Source: Actinomycetes bacterium | GTDB lineage: Bacteria > Actinomycetota > Coriobacteriia > Coriobacteriales > Eggerthellaceae | Direction of reading: 5' to 3' | DNA length: 64,000 bases | NCBI GenBank assembly: GCA_023394615.1 | Contig: JAEXAI010000015.1 | Location: 1 to 64,000 of the forward strand | In this document: one piece after another, positions 43,632-52,911 of the stretch | Numbering within the stretch: the first letter of the stretch is position 1 | How the letters are laid out: each line of letters starts with the position of its first letter | Program-made: the position numbers and the translations under genes | Notes under the pieces: model-generated | Databases searched by the model: none | What the model was told of the DNA's origin: nothing | The model's input: the letters and a program-made list of their open reading frames with translations, nothing else

Positions 43632-45608
43632 CTACTTTTTTACGACTTTTTTGCGAACCCGTACTTGCGTGGAGCCAAAGGCAGCCGTTGCTGCAAGTGC
43701 CGAGGCCAAAGTCGAACATATCAGAGCGAAGGTTGCCGCAGCGGCTGCATCGTCGGTGGCTGCCAATGCATAGGCGGGTTGAGCATTGACGCTGGTGTCG
43801 CTTGCGCTATCGCCAACAATGGTGGCTGTGGTACCATCATCTGTTTGCGCGTCTTGATCTGGCGCGGGGTCGGGTACAGGGTCGGCTGAGTCTTTGAACA
43901 CGATGCGCCCCTCGCCATTTTCGTTTGAATAAGGGCTGCCCACAATACCGCCTAATGTGGTTGAAAGGTAATCTGCAATCGCATCTCGGTCAAAGCCTCC
44001 GTCGGCTACGAGCACGGTGGCGTCTTTGAACATGGAAAACCCGTCACCTCCGTTGCGGACGAAGTAGGAAGTTGCGGAAACGGTATATTGTGCCGACGGA
44101 TCAATCCGAACGCCACCAACCTGCACATTTTGCACGCGGCGCAGGCCGCTCACTTCAACGAATTGGCCTTCATCGTTGGTTACTACCGACGAAGGAATAT
44201 CGGTGCGTATCTGATACGACAAACCTGATACTTGCAGGAAGCCTCCGTTAGGCGCAGGGTATTTTCTTGCACCCATTTCCAAAGCATCAAGAATGCTCTG
44301 CCCCGATGTAGTGATCTTGCACAGTCTATTGCCGAAAGGGGCGACCTGCGTCACGTCGCCGTAGGTTATTGTGCCTGCGGATATGTCGCTGCGGATACTG
44401 CCACCATTGGCCAAGCCGATATCTGCATCAAGGCTGGTGCGATAGGCATCTGCCACAAGGTCTCCCAGATTCGTTTCCTGCAGACGTGTTGCTGCTGCTA
44501 TTACTTGGCCAGATTCATCGCGATTGGTGGCTTTGAGAAGAACTGAGGTGGTTGCGACTTCCCTCTTCAATAAATCTGACAGCTTTCTTTCCGTCTCTTC
44601 AACATAGGCGGCGGTGGTGCCGTTTTGGGTAACAGGTGGATTGACCAGGTTTGCGGTAATGGTGTTTTGTTCTGGGTTGATTACGATTTGGCCATATGTC
44701 GCCAGTTTTGTGCCCGTTTGCGCGATTTTAACTGTCTTGCCGGTTTTATTGGGAACATCTTGCTCGTATTCTTCGTGAGAGTGTCCATCGATGATTACGT
44801 CGATGCCCGATGTGTTGGCTGCAACTGCCGAAGAAGTCCACTGACTCGTTATGCCTGACTGCCCCAAATGGGCAACCGCAACAACATAATCTGCGCCAGC
44901 CTCACGCGCGTTATCCACGCTGCTCTGCACACGGTCGTAGAGTTTCTGCCCGGTATCGTCTTGGCAAAAACCGTAAATGAAGTTCCCGTTGTCGTCTTGA
45001 AAGATTGTGGGCGATGCCGTGGTAAGGCTTTCGGGCGTTGTGATGCCCACGTAGGCTATCTTCGTTGAGCCATAATCGATGATCTTATAGGGTGAGAACA
45101 CGGTTGAATTTGTGGCGAGGTCATCGAAATTACAACATACATAGGTTGCGTTTGCTTTTTGCAACAACGTCATCAGGTCGGTTAAACCTAAGGTGAACTC
45201 GTGATTGCCCGGGGCGGCTATGTCGTAGCCCACCTGGTTCATGATGTCGATAGGATATTCGCCCTTCGATAAGGCACCGAGCGCGTTGCCCTGAATCGCG
45301 TCGCCGGCATCCACCAATGTGACGTTGTTTTCCCCATAGGTGCTTTTTGCATCGATGGCCGCTTGGGCTATGCCTGCGTATCCGATAGCCGTACTGCTGC
45401 CTTCGACTTCGCAGTGCACGTCGTTGGTATGAATGATGACTATGGGCGATTTCGCAGCGTCATCGGCCCAGGCGCGAGGGGTGTTTGCGCAGGCAGCCAG
45501 CGTAAAGGCAATGGATAAAGCGACGGCGGCAAGTATCGCACATAATCTATGCGCCCGGGTGGAGGTCGCGCAAGTGACAGGGGCTTTCGTTATGTGGGAG
45601 GCATACAT
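43632..45608 (-). CDS. Surface-anchored 5'-nucleotidase / metallophosphatase (UshA family)
   Basis: 658 residues from ATG 45608 (GAAAGG upstream). After a signal peptide (LCAILAAVALSIAFTLAACA, possible lipobox) comes the calcineurin-like phosphoesterase domain with IHTNDVHCE, VDAGDAIQGN, APGNHEF and DGHSHE, then the C-terminal nucleotide-binding domain (GNRLCKITTSG, FLQVSGLSYQI and YTVSATSYFVRNGGDGF). A Pro/Asp linker and a C-terminal helix plus RKKVVKK tail anchor it to the membrane. It dephosphorylates extracellular nucleotides. Confidence 0.92.
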   Translation of the reverse strand: MYASHITKAPVTCATSTRAHRLCAILAAVALSIAFTLAACANTPRAWADDAAKSPIVIIHTNDVHCEVEGSSTAIGYAGIAQAAIDAKSTYGENNVTLVDAGDAIQGNALGALSKGEYPIDIMNQVGYDIAAPGNHEFTLGLTDLMTLLQKANATYVCCNFDDLATNSTVFSPYKIIDYGSTKIAYVGITTPESLTTASPTIFQDDNGNFIYGFCQDDTGQKLYDRVQSSVDNAREAGADYVVAVAHLGQSGITSQWTSSAVAANTSGIDVIIDGHSHEEYEQDVPNKTGKTVKIAQTGTKLATYGQIVINPEQNTITANLVNPPVTQNGTTAAYVEETERKLSDLLKREVATTSVLLKATNRDESGQVIAAATRLQETNLGDLVADAYRTSLDADIGLANGGSIRSDISAGTITYGDVTQVAPFGNRLCKITTSGQSILDALEMGARKYPAPNGGFLQVSGLSYQIRTDIPSSVVTNDEGQFVEVSGLRRVQNVQVGGVRIDPSAQYTVSATSYFVRNGGDGFSMFKDATVLVADGGFDRDAIADYLSTTLGGIVGSPYSNENGEGRIVFKDSADPVPDPAPDQDAQTDDGTTATIVGDSASDTSVNAQPAYALAATDDAAAAATFALICSTLASALAATAAFGSTQVRVRKKVVKK

Positions 45609-45856
45609 GGTCAGGTTGCCTTTCTTCGGCGAGGCGATGCATGGTGCACGCGAGAGCATTTTACCTCATTACGAGCGACTCTGGAATTTGGGTATCGAGC
45701 TTCTCGAATGCTCAGTTGCGCAAAGCTGCTATTTCACGGTTGGTTCGGATGCGGCATCTATTGCCGACGGGGAAAATATCCCCATACCATCTTTATACCG
45801 TCGCTGATACGATTGCGCTGCAAACGCAAGCAGTGCCAGAAAAGAAGGGAACACAC

Positions 45857-46354
45857 ATGAGGTTACCGCTCATACGCCATCGCGAAAGGCGCGGAATCGT
45901 GGTCGGGTGCGGCCAGCTAGGTGCGCTTCTGGCGAAGGATCTGGGTGATCGTGGGTACAGCATGACCGTTATCGACTTGGACCCTGAAGCGATGCATCGC
46001 CTCGATGAAAGCTATGGCGGCTATACGGTGGTGGCCGATGGAACCGACGTGGACGTGTTGGAGGCCAATGGTATCGCGGATGCCGATATTCTGGTGTCAA
46101 CAACCGATCAAGACAACAAAAATTTGATGGTGGCCGAAGTGGCCAGTCGAGTCTACGGCGTGGCCCGCGTCTACCTGCGGCTAAACGACCAGAAGAAAAA
46201 GGCTTTGGTTGATGGCTTCAATATTGAAACCATGTGTCCGTTGCGTCTGTGCGAAGACGAGTTCTTCCGGCTTTCCGGAATGGACGGGGAAAGCTCGTCG
46301 GGCGCGGGCCGGGAAAACGTGCAAACCGACAAGGGGAGGAGCGCCGAGCAATGA
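45857..46354 (+). CDS. trkA: Potassium-uptake regulatory protein, TrkA-N (RCK) domain, first copy
   Basis: 165 residues from ATG 45857 (GAAGGGA upstream). The NAD(H)/nucleotide-binding Rossmann motif is VVGCGQLGALLAKDL, with VIDLDPEA and GDxTD-like VADGTDVDVL. Only the RCK_N lobe is present; the usual C-terminal RCK_C lobe is missing. It gates TrkH together with the next protein. The operon continues with ATGA overlaps through TrkH and a KdpD-like kinase. Confidence 0.87.
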   Translation: MRLPLIRHRERRGIVVGCGQLGALLAKDLGDRGYSMTVIDLDPEAMHRLDESYGGYTVVADGTDVDVLEANGIADADILVSTTDQDNKNLMVAEVASRVYGVARVYLRLNDQKKKALVDGFNIETMCPLRLCEDEFFRLSGMDGESSSGAGRENVQTDKGRSAEQ

Positions 46355-46788
46355 GAATATGCGTGGCTGGGTCGGGAATACAGGCGGACTTCCTGATTGC
46401 TTCCTTGAAGGAGAAAGGTCATTTTGTGGTTGCTGTGTGTGACGAGCGCATGCAAGCAGAGCACTTAAGCGAGAAATACGACATCCCCGTGGTATTTGGG
46501 GATCCTACCAAGCAGTACGTGCTTGATGATGCCGACATGGATGGCTTCGATGTCCTTATCGCCATTACGAAAAGCGATGCTGACAACTTGGTTATCTGCC
46601 AGAGCGCGCAGCGTTTCTACGGCGTGCGCAAGCGCGTGTGCACGGTAAGCAACCCGCGCAACGTAGAGGTGTTCAACAAGTTGGGGGTGTCGGTGGCCAT
46701 CAGCGCCACGTATTTGATTGCGTCATTAATCGAGCGCGCTTCAACTGCGGAAACGCTGAACGATGCGCTGGAGAACTACTCCCTATGA
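46351..46788 (+). CDS. Potassium-uptake regulatory protein, TrkA-N (RCK) domain, second copy
   Basis: 145 residues, starting in a 4-bp overlap with the first copy. The Rossmann motif is VAGSGIQADFLIASL, followed by GDPTKQYVLDDADMDGFDVLIAITKSDADNLV. It also has just the RCK_N lobe. Paired single-lobe genes here replace the one long two-lobe TrkA of E. coli, probably as a hetero-ring. Confidence 0.85.
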   Translation: MRICVAGSGIQADFLIASLKEKGHFVVAVCDERMQAEHLSEKYDIPVVFGDPTKQYVLDDADMDGFDVLIAITKSDADNLVICQSAQRFYGVRKRVCTVSNPRNVEVFNKLGVSVAISATYLIASLIERASTAETLNDALENYSL

Positions 46789-48338
46789 AACTGCGAAACA
46801 TGAAAATACTCGACGCGATAACAGCGAGCGCAAAGGCGGAAAAGGACACTGCCATTGTTGAGGGTCCGGCACTAGTGGTGGGGTATTTGGGCGCAATGAC
46901 CATGCTTATCGGATGCATTGTGCTACTTCCGCTGGTGATGCTGCTTTTTTATCCTGAGGACTCCCGTTATGCCTATTGCTTCATCATCCCTGGGTTATCG
47001 GTGATACTTCTGGGCTATATTATGAGTTTCGGTATACAGGGCAGAGAGAAAGCGCGCCTTGAAAAGCACCAAGACACTGTGGTGATACTTTTCACGTGGC
47101 TAATCGCCGTGGCTGCGTGCAGCCTGCCATTTTTGGCAACGGGGAACATGAATGTGACCCAAGCCGTGTTCGAGACAACCAGCGGCCTGTCGACAACGGG
47201 GCTTACCGTCATCAATCCCGATGTATGCCCGCATGTGTTTTTGTTCTATCGCAGTGTGCTCTTGTTTTTCGGAGGAGTGGGGCTGGTCCTGATCATGGTG
47301 AGCGCGCTGTCTGATTCGCAGGGTATGCGGCTCTATGTGGCGGAAGGACATACTGATCGACTGCTGCCGAATCTGGCACGCTCGGCGCGGCTTATTCTGA
47401 GCATCTACAGCGGCTATATTATTACGGGTACCTGCGCGCTGGTGTTGGCAGGCATGCCGCTGTTCGATTCATTGAACCACGCCACTGCGGCGCTTTCGAC
47501 CGGTGGGTTTTCCGTGCGTTCCGGTAGCATCGGATCTTATGACAGCGTTGCTATAGAGGCGATTATCATCGTGTTGATGTTGCTGGGTTCGACGAATTTT
47601 ATGCTGGTGCTGATGCTGTTTAGGGGAAAGCTCAAATCGGTATTGAAACACACTGAAACACGCTCGTATGCTATCTGCATCATATCGATGGCCTGCACAA
47701 TCGCATTGGTTATGGTGGGGGAAGGCACGTATTCGAATCTGCCTGAGAGTTTCCGTGTCGCTTTGTTTCAAGTGGTATCCGCCATGTCGGGCACGGGCTT
47801 TCAAACGGTCGATACCTTCACCGTCATGCCATCGTCGGTGCTGTTTCTGCTTACCATCTGCATGCTTTTGGGCGGGCAGACTGGATCGACCACGGGTGCT
47901 ATCAAACAGATACGCGTGGCGGTGACCATGCGCTCTTTGGCATGGGCGATTCGCGATCGCTTCGGGCATCGGCGAAACGTGCATACCTATAAGGTGAATC
48001 GTTTCGGCGTGTCGCAGACGGTTGGTGCGGAAGAGCAGCATGATATCTTGATGTATGTGGTGCTGTATGTGACGGTGTTTCTGGCCGGATCGTTCATATT
48101 CATGTTGTTTGGCTACAGTAGTCAGGATTCGATGTTCGAATTTTCGTCGGCGCTCGGTGCGGTGGGGCTTTCCGTAGGAATTACCGGCGTGGATGCGAAT
48201 CCAGTGATAATGTGGACCGCAATCGTGGGAATGTTTATCGGGCGCCTTGAAATATACCCGGTGTTTTTGGGATTCTGGCGTGTTGCCAAAGACGTATCTG
48301 AAAGCCGGTGGTTTTTGTGCATGCGAAAACATATGTGA
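46785..48338 (+). CDS. trkH: Potassium-uptake channel subunit TrkH/KtrB family
   Basis: 517 residues with about ten helices in four pore repeats. The filter-like regions are TSGLSTTGL, ATAALSTGGFSV, VSAMSGTGFQT and SALGAVGLSVGIT, each with the conserved central Gly. Start at ATG 46785 in a 4-bp overlap with the second RCK gene. It imports K+ under control of the two RCK proteins. The downstream two-component pair probably regulates this operon. Confidence 0.92.
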   Translation: MKLRNMKILDAITASAKAEKDTAIVEGPALVVGYLGAMTMLIGCIVLLPLVMLLFYPEDSRYAYCFIIPGLSVILLGYIMSFGIQGREKARLEKHQDTVVILFTWLIAVAACSLPFLATGNMNVTQAVFETTSGLSTTGLTVINPDVCPHVFLFYRSVLLFFGGVGLVLIMVSALSDSQGMRLYVAEGHTDRLLPNLARSARLILSIYSGYIITGTCALVLAGMPLFDSLNHATAALSTGGFSVRSGSIGSYDSVAIEAIIIVLMLLGSTNFMLVLMLFRGKLKSVLKHTETRSYAICIISMACTIALVMVGEGTYSNLPESFRVALFQVVSAMSGTGFQTVDTFTVMPSSVLFLLTICMLLGGQTGSTTGAIKQIRVAVTMRSLAWAIRDRFGHRRNVHTYKVNRFGVSQTVGAEEQHDILMYVVLYVTVFLAGSFIFMLFGYSSQDSMFEFSSALGAVGLSVGITGVDANPVIMWTAIVGMFIGRLEIYPVFLGFWRVAKDVSESRWFLCMRKHM

Positions 48339-49777
48339 AGAAGACGATTTTTCTGCTGGCGATGTTCGGAGCTTGCATGCTTGCGGCCTATGGGCTTCGG
48401 CAGATAGGACTGCGCAACGAGAGCGTGTTCATGGTGTTCATCGTGGCTATTTTGGTCACGGCCATTGAAGTGCGTGGGCTTCTGTGGAGCCTCGCGCTGA
48501 GTCTGCTTTTGGTGCTGGGGTACAACTTTTTCTTTACGCCGCCGTATTTCACGCTGATGGTGTATGACGTGAACTATTACGTCACATGGTTCGTGTTGAT
48601 TGCCGTGGGCATTATCGTAAGCACGCTGGCTGCCCGCCTGCAACGTGAGGCCGCATCGGCTCGCTTGAACCAGAAAACCGCCGAATGGCTGTGCCGCACC
48701 AGCATCGGGTTTTTGAACCTGTCTGACGAAAGCGACATTTGCGCCTACACGAGGCGCCGACTGAATGATCTGCTGAACCAAGCGGTGGAAGTGCGCTTGG
48801 GTCAGCCGAGCGAGGAAGACGAGGCGGCATCGTATTGCTATGATGCGTCTTTAGCTGTGGGTTGCGGCGAGTCGTATTATCGGGATTCGCACTATCTGTA
48901 TTTGCCCCTGAAGAGCAAGAACGCCACACTGGGCGTTGTCTGCATCGATTGTGCGAAAGAAGAGCTTGACGAGGGTGAACGACGCAATACCGAAGCGGCT
49001 ATTACCTTGGCGGTGATAGCGCTCGAGCGAAGCGCTTTGGAAGAAACAGCACGCGAGGACCGTCTGGATATCGAGCGGGAAAAGCTGCGCAACAACTTGC
49101 TTCGCAGTGTGTCGCATGACTTGCGTACGCCCCTGACTTCCATCGCTGGTGATGCTGACTTCCTTTTGGCAAACAACGGCAAAGTGGATGCGAAAACGCA
49201 AAACGACATGATATGCGATATATCAAACGATGCGGTGTGGCTCTCGGATATGGTGGAGAACCTGCTTGCCATGACACGTGTGCAAGATGGGCGCGTGCCC
49301 ATAAACAAAACCAATGAAGCCGTGGACGACGTGGTATCCAATGCGATGTCGCGCACCCGAAAGCGGGGCGGCGAGCATCGTTTTACCGTGGATTTGCCTG
49401 ACGAGATTGTGCTCGCACCCATGGACGGCGCGCTGATAACGCAGGTGCTGGTGAACCTCGTCGATAACGCCATAAAGCACACGCGCCCTGATGCAAAGAT
49501 TGACGTTTCGGTGCGCAAGGTGGACGGTGTTGTGAAATTCTCTGTTTCGGATGACGGTGGTGGGATTGAGCCCGACAAACTGGAAAAGATTTTCGACAGT
49601 TTTTATTCCATTGCGGGAGACGAACCGGCAAAGCCCAAGGGCATGGGGTTGGGGCTCGCCATAAGCCGCGCGATTGTGGAAGCTCACGGAGGCGGCATTA
49701 CTGCCGAAAACAATGAGCAGGGAGGCGCGACTTTCACGTTCACTATTCCTATGGAAGAAGGCGAAAATGCACAGTGA
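48335..49777 (+). CDS. kdpD: KdpD-like sensor histidine kinase (short form)
   Basis: 480 residues if it starts at GTG 48335 (GTGA overlap with trkH); GTG 48308 adds nine residues. Four membrane helices of the DUF4118 type (VFMVFIVAILVTAIEVRGLLWS and GYNFFFTPPYFTLMV) are followed by a GAF-like region. Then come HisKA with the phospho-His in VSHDLRTPLTS, and the ATPase with DNAIKHTRPDA and GLGLAISRAIVEAHGG. The KdpD N-terminal kinase and Usp domains (about 380 residues) are missing. It should phosphorylate the next protein. Confidence 0.88.
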   Translation: MKKTIFLLAMFGACMLAAYGLRQIGLRNESVFMVFIVAILVTAIEVRGLLWSLALSLLLVLGYNFFFTPPYFTLMVYDVNYYVTWFVLIAVGIIVSTLAARLQREAASARLNQKTAEWLCRTSIGFLNLSDESDICAYTRRRLNDLLNQAVEVRLGQPSEEDEAASYCYDASLAVGCGESYYRDSHYLYLPLKSKNATLGVVCIDCAKEELDEGERRNTEAAITLAVIALERSALEETAREDRLDIEREKLRNNLLRSVSHDLRTPLTSIAGDADFLLANNGKVDAKTQNDMICDISNDAVWLSDMVENLLAMTRVQDGRVPINKTNEAVDDVVSNAMSRTRKRGGEHRFTVDLPDEIVLAPMDGALITQVLVNLVDNAIKHTRPDAKIDVSVRKVDGVVKFSVSDDGGGIEPDKLEKIFDSFYSIAGDEPAKPKGMGLGLAISRAIVEAHGGGITAENNEQGGATFTFTIPMEEGENAQ

Positions 49778-50456
49778 GAATATTCTTATCATCGAGGACG
49801 ACAAAAGCACGCAGCGTCTGCTGAAGCTTTCTTTGGAGGCGCTGGGGTATCGCGTGCGTCAAGCCGCCTCGGCGCGCGCTGGGCTTTCGTCGTTTCGCAC
49901 GCACCAGCCTGATATCGTGCTGCTTGATTTGGGGCTGCCCGATGCCGACGGACTCGACGTGCTTCGCTCGATTCGCGAAGTGGGGGCGGTGCCGGTGGTC
50001 GTGATATCGGCGCGTGGCATGGAATCGCAGAAGGTGCAAGCTCTTGATGGCGGCGCAGACGATTATGTGGTGAAGCCCTTCGGCATCGATGAGTTGTGCG
50101 CGCGCATCCGCGTGGCGCTGCGGCATCGTCAGCCTGCTGAAACGCAAGCGCTTTCCGAAATCCAGATCGGCGACCTTCACATCGATTTAGACCGTCGCAT
50201 TGTTGTCGTAAAGGACGTGCAGGTGCATTTCACGCCCATCGAATACAAGATGCTTCTCACTCTGGTAGCGAACAGGGGAAAGGTGCTGACTCATCGTTTC
50301 ATACAGCAGGAGGTGTGGGGATATCCCACTACTGACGACTATCAGAGCCTGCGCGTTTTCATGGCCAGCGTGCGACGCAAGATTGAAGACGATGCAGCGA
50401 ATCCGCGCTACATTTCCACGGAAGTGGGGGTAGGTTACCGGTTCGCTGAAGAGTGA
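49767..50456 (+). CDS. kdpE: KdpE-type response regulator (OmpR family)
   Basis: 229 residues, start overlapping the kinase stop by 11 bp. The receiver has ILIIEDDKSTQ, the phospho-Asp in IVLLDLGLPDADG and the Lys in YVVKPFG. The winged-helix domain ends with VRRKIEDDAANPRYISTEVGVGYRF. No kdpFABC is in view, so it probably controls the trk operon in which it sits. The LuxR-type gene converges from the other side with a five-base gap. Confidence 0.92.
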   Translation: MHSENILIIEDDKSTQRLLKLSLEALGYRVRQAASARAGLSSFRTHQPDIVLLDLGLPDADGLDVLRSIREVGAVPVVVISARGMESQKVQALDGGADDYVVKPFGIDELCARIRVALRHRQPAETQALSEIQIGDLHIDLDRRIVVVKDVQVHFTPIEYKMLLTLVANRGKVLTHRFIQQEVWGYPTTDDYQSLRVFMASVRRKIEDDAANPRYISTEVGVGYRFAEE

Positions 50457-50461
50457 TGCCG

Positions 50462-51979
50462 TTATTGATCTTTCATTTCGTCGATGAGATCAAGCAGCTC
50501 TTGGCGATTCTTCACGCCGACCTTTTGGTATATGTGGCGCGTGTGCGTGCTGACGGTGCCTTGAGAAATGAAGAGCTCTTCCTGTATGCGTGCGATAGTG
50601 CGCCCCTTGATGATGAGTGGCAGCACCTCGGATTCGCGTGCGGTCAACTTGTATCGCTGGGCAATAGCACGCGCGGCCGCTTCGCTGTTGTCGTCGAAGG
50701 GCGTGCTTGCAGACTCTGCGCAGGTATCGTTGTCGGTCATTTCTCCAATGCTTGTCTCAATGAGGTCCTTTTCCGTAAACATGAACAGGTTCGCAAACAG
50801 TACTGCGCCGGTAAGCAGGAACGATACAATGCTGAACACATTCTGGTTAGGGGCGAACATGGTCAACAGGTGGCCCGCACCTGACCCTAGTACTTCTCCG
50901 GCATACATGGCGCAGAATGCATAGCCGAAGGCTTTTGTAGCAGGCACATCGAAATAATTGCTGATATCTATGCAGATGGACATCAGCACTATCGAAAAAC
51001 ACACGTAACCGCCGAATATGATGATGTTGGAGAGATTACCGGTTTGCTGCATGAACGGAGTGGACATGCAGCCGAGCGCTACCAGCATGAATGTCAGCCG
51101 ATAGGTGTAAATAATCGCGTTATGTCCGGCGGACCACAACGCGATGGCAAGCGCCATGCTCGCAGCGATTGCTGCTCCCATCAGCAGGAAAACGCCATAT
51201 GATTCGGGAATGGCGACATAGCGAAAGCCCGATATAACATCTGAAAAGCCCGCAACCACGCCAAAGCTCAACGTTGCGAAAAGTCCGCGCCCGAACATTT
51301 TGCGCGTGCGTTTGTGCAGACGATGGGCGCGTGCAGGAAGCGGTCTGCTGGGACGGTTCATTGCGCTGCGGCGCAGTAACAGGCCTGAAGCTACGGTGGC
51401 ACCCAGCAGCAACACCGTAGATGCGATGGCGGGCAGAAAGCAGAGTACAATGCAAATCAGCGCAGCCAAGGCCCATGACAGGGCTACTTCCACCAGTGCC
51501 GTGCGTGTGCCAGCGTCGCTAAAAACTCTGAACCACCCTAGAAATAGCACGCCTGACGTGCCCCCTGTGATAATGCCGCTTGTGATGATAAGCGCAAACC
51601 CGATGGCCGACTCGTTGTTGGCGAACGCGAGCACGGCTGTCGCCGAGGCCATAACCGCAGTAGACGGATAGATTACGCGTTTTGAAAGGACCCATTTGTC
51701 GGCATGTTTCACCAGCTTGGGAAAAAGCCCCAATATCAGCGTGAGAGCTGTGAGTGACGTGAAAAGGTTCAGATATAGATTGCCACGGAAGTCGATGCCG
51801 CTCTGATAAAGAAATGTGCTGTAGAACACAGCGAGGACCCATGTGCAATACAGCATGAAGCCGATAATGCGCGGTGTCGACAAACGGTCTTTGGGCAGTG
51901 CGCCAAGGCGCCGTTCAATGCTGCGGCTCAGATCGGTTTCATTTTTCATCTGCGCATCATCGAGTCCCCCGAGTATCAT
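50462..51979 (-). CDS. LuxR-type regulator with multi-helix membrane half
   Basis: About 505 residues. The start at 51979 (AGCAGG upstream) is uncertain; ATG 51949 is an alternative. Twelve predicted membrane helices in an MFS-like arrangement occupy residues 40-410. A LuxR helix-turn-helix closes the protein (YKLTARESEVLPLIIKGRTIARIQEELFISQGTVSTHTRHIYQKVGV). This membrane-sensor design is abundant in Eggerthellaceae next to respiratory reductases. It is the last gene of the minus-strand operon and probably controls the divergent molybdoenzyme operon. Confidence 0.88.
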   Translation of the reverse strand: MILGGLDDAQMKNETDLSRSIERRLGALPKDRLSTPRIIGFMLYCTWVLAVFYSTFLYQSGIDFRGNLYLNLFTSLTALTLILGLFPKLVKHADKWVLSKRVIYPSTAVMASATAVLAFANNESAIGFALIITSGIITGGTSGVLFLGWFRVFSDAGTRTALVEVALSWALAALICIVLCFLPAIASTVLLLGATVASGLLLRRSAMNRPSRPLPARAHRLHKRTRKMFGRGLFATLSFGVVAGFSDVISGFRYVAIPESYGVFLLMGAAIAASMALAIALWSAGHNAIIYTYRLTFMLVALGCMSTPFMQQTGNLSNIIIFGGYVCFSIVLMSICIDISNYFDVPATKAFGYAFCAMYAGEVLGSGAGHLLTMFAPNQNVFSIVSFLLTGAVLFANLFMFTEKDLIETSIGEMTDNDTCAESASTPFDDNSEAAARAIAQRYKLTARESEVLPLIIKGRTIARIQEELFISQGTVSTHTRHIYQKVGVKNRQELLDLIDEMKDQ

Positions 51980-51998
51980 GACAACCTGCTTTCGATGA

Positions 51999-52874
51999 TT
52001 ATACCGTCTCCGAAACACTTCTATGAGCCGACCTGATAAGATGACGAATCGGTTCGCGGAATTCGGGGCGCACCAGATAATACAGATACGCCTCAAGCGA
52101 AAGGTCGTCTAATACTCCGCGGCCCACTACCTTGAATAGTTCGATACCGTATTTCCGATTCAGATGGCGAACGTCTTCATTGGTCAGCACGGTAGGATTA
52201 TCCTGCCGGTGCTCGTAGAAGTTTTGTATGGTGTAGTCGCAATCGCGAAAATGAGTGATGGTGCAATTTGCCTGGTCAATGCTGTTGTGCAAATAGTGCT
52301 GTTGGCGATATGGGCACATCGGCGTACATAATTCATTCACCATGACTTCGAGCTTTTCGGGTTGATTGACCGCATCCAGAAAAGAATCATCCTTGCCAAA
52401 GTTGTAATTCAGCACCACGTGGTCGTAGCGCGGGGAAACTGTGTTTAGCGCGCGAGGGTCTTCTAAAGGAAACGTGGTGGAAAGCGTGCGATTCATGGAC
52501 GTATTCGCCTCCATGAAGTCGTTGACGGGTCCATCGTAGACGATAATCTCGCCGTTGAATCTCTGTGCCACATCCAGCATGTCACGTGCGTAATCATCGA
52601 GGGTCGTCTCATCGGCAATCATGTTTGTGAAAGTCAGCCGTGGGCGTACGCCGAATTCCGCAAGTTGGGTAAATACATCTTCCATCTGGCTTTTGGAATA
52701 GGGTTCACGCACGCATGCGCGTCCGCCGTTCAGTGTGCATCCGGGAAAGCAGCCATAGACGCTGTCGATATGAACGTCGGGCATGAAAAGCTCCGGATTG
52801 CTGTCGGCCAGCTTGATGAAGAATAGGTTGCGGTTCAGGCCTATAGTAAAGTCGGGTAGGCTGTATTCAATCAT
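51999..52874 (-). CDS. Cys-rich protein resembling the U32 peptidase / TIM-barrel family
   Basis: 291 residues. It has a barrel-like alternation and two Cys clusters: C42, C46, C54 (GCFPGC and RAC) and C183, C187, C204, C212 (ELCTPMCPYRQQHY and FRDCDY). The arrangement resembles U32-family proteins, some of which (UbiU/UbiV) hold a 4Fe-4S cluster and hydroxylate ubiquinone without oxygen. The match is loose and I saw no catalytic motif beyond the cysteines. Being in the molybdoenzyme accessory operon suggests a redox or cofactor role. Confidence 0.55.
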   Translation of the reverse strand: MIEYSLPDFTIGLNRNLFFIKLADSNPELFMPDVHIDSVYGCFPGCTLNGGRACVREPYSKSQMEDVFTQLAEFGVRPRLTFTNMIADETTLDDYARDMLDVAQRFNGEIIVYDGPVNDFMEANTSMNRTLSTTFPLEDPRALNTVSPRYDHVVLNYNFGKDDSFLDAVNQPEKLEVMVNELCTPMCPYRQQHYLHNSIDQANCTITHFRDCDYTIQNFYEHRQDNPTVLTNEDVRHLNRKYGIELFKVVGRGVLDDLSLEAYLYYLVRPEFREPIRHLIRSAHRSVSETV

Positions 52875-52911
52875 GTGGCTCCCCCTTGTCTTAGATTGAT
52901 CCGTGCAGATT

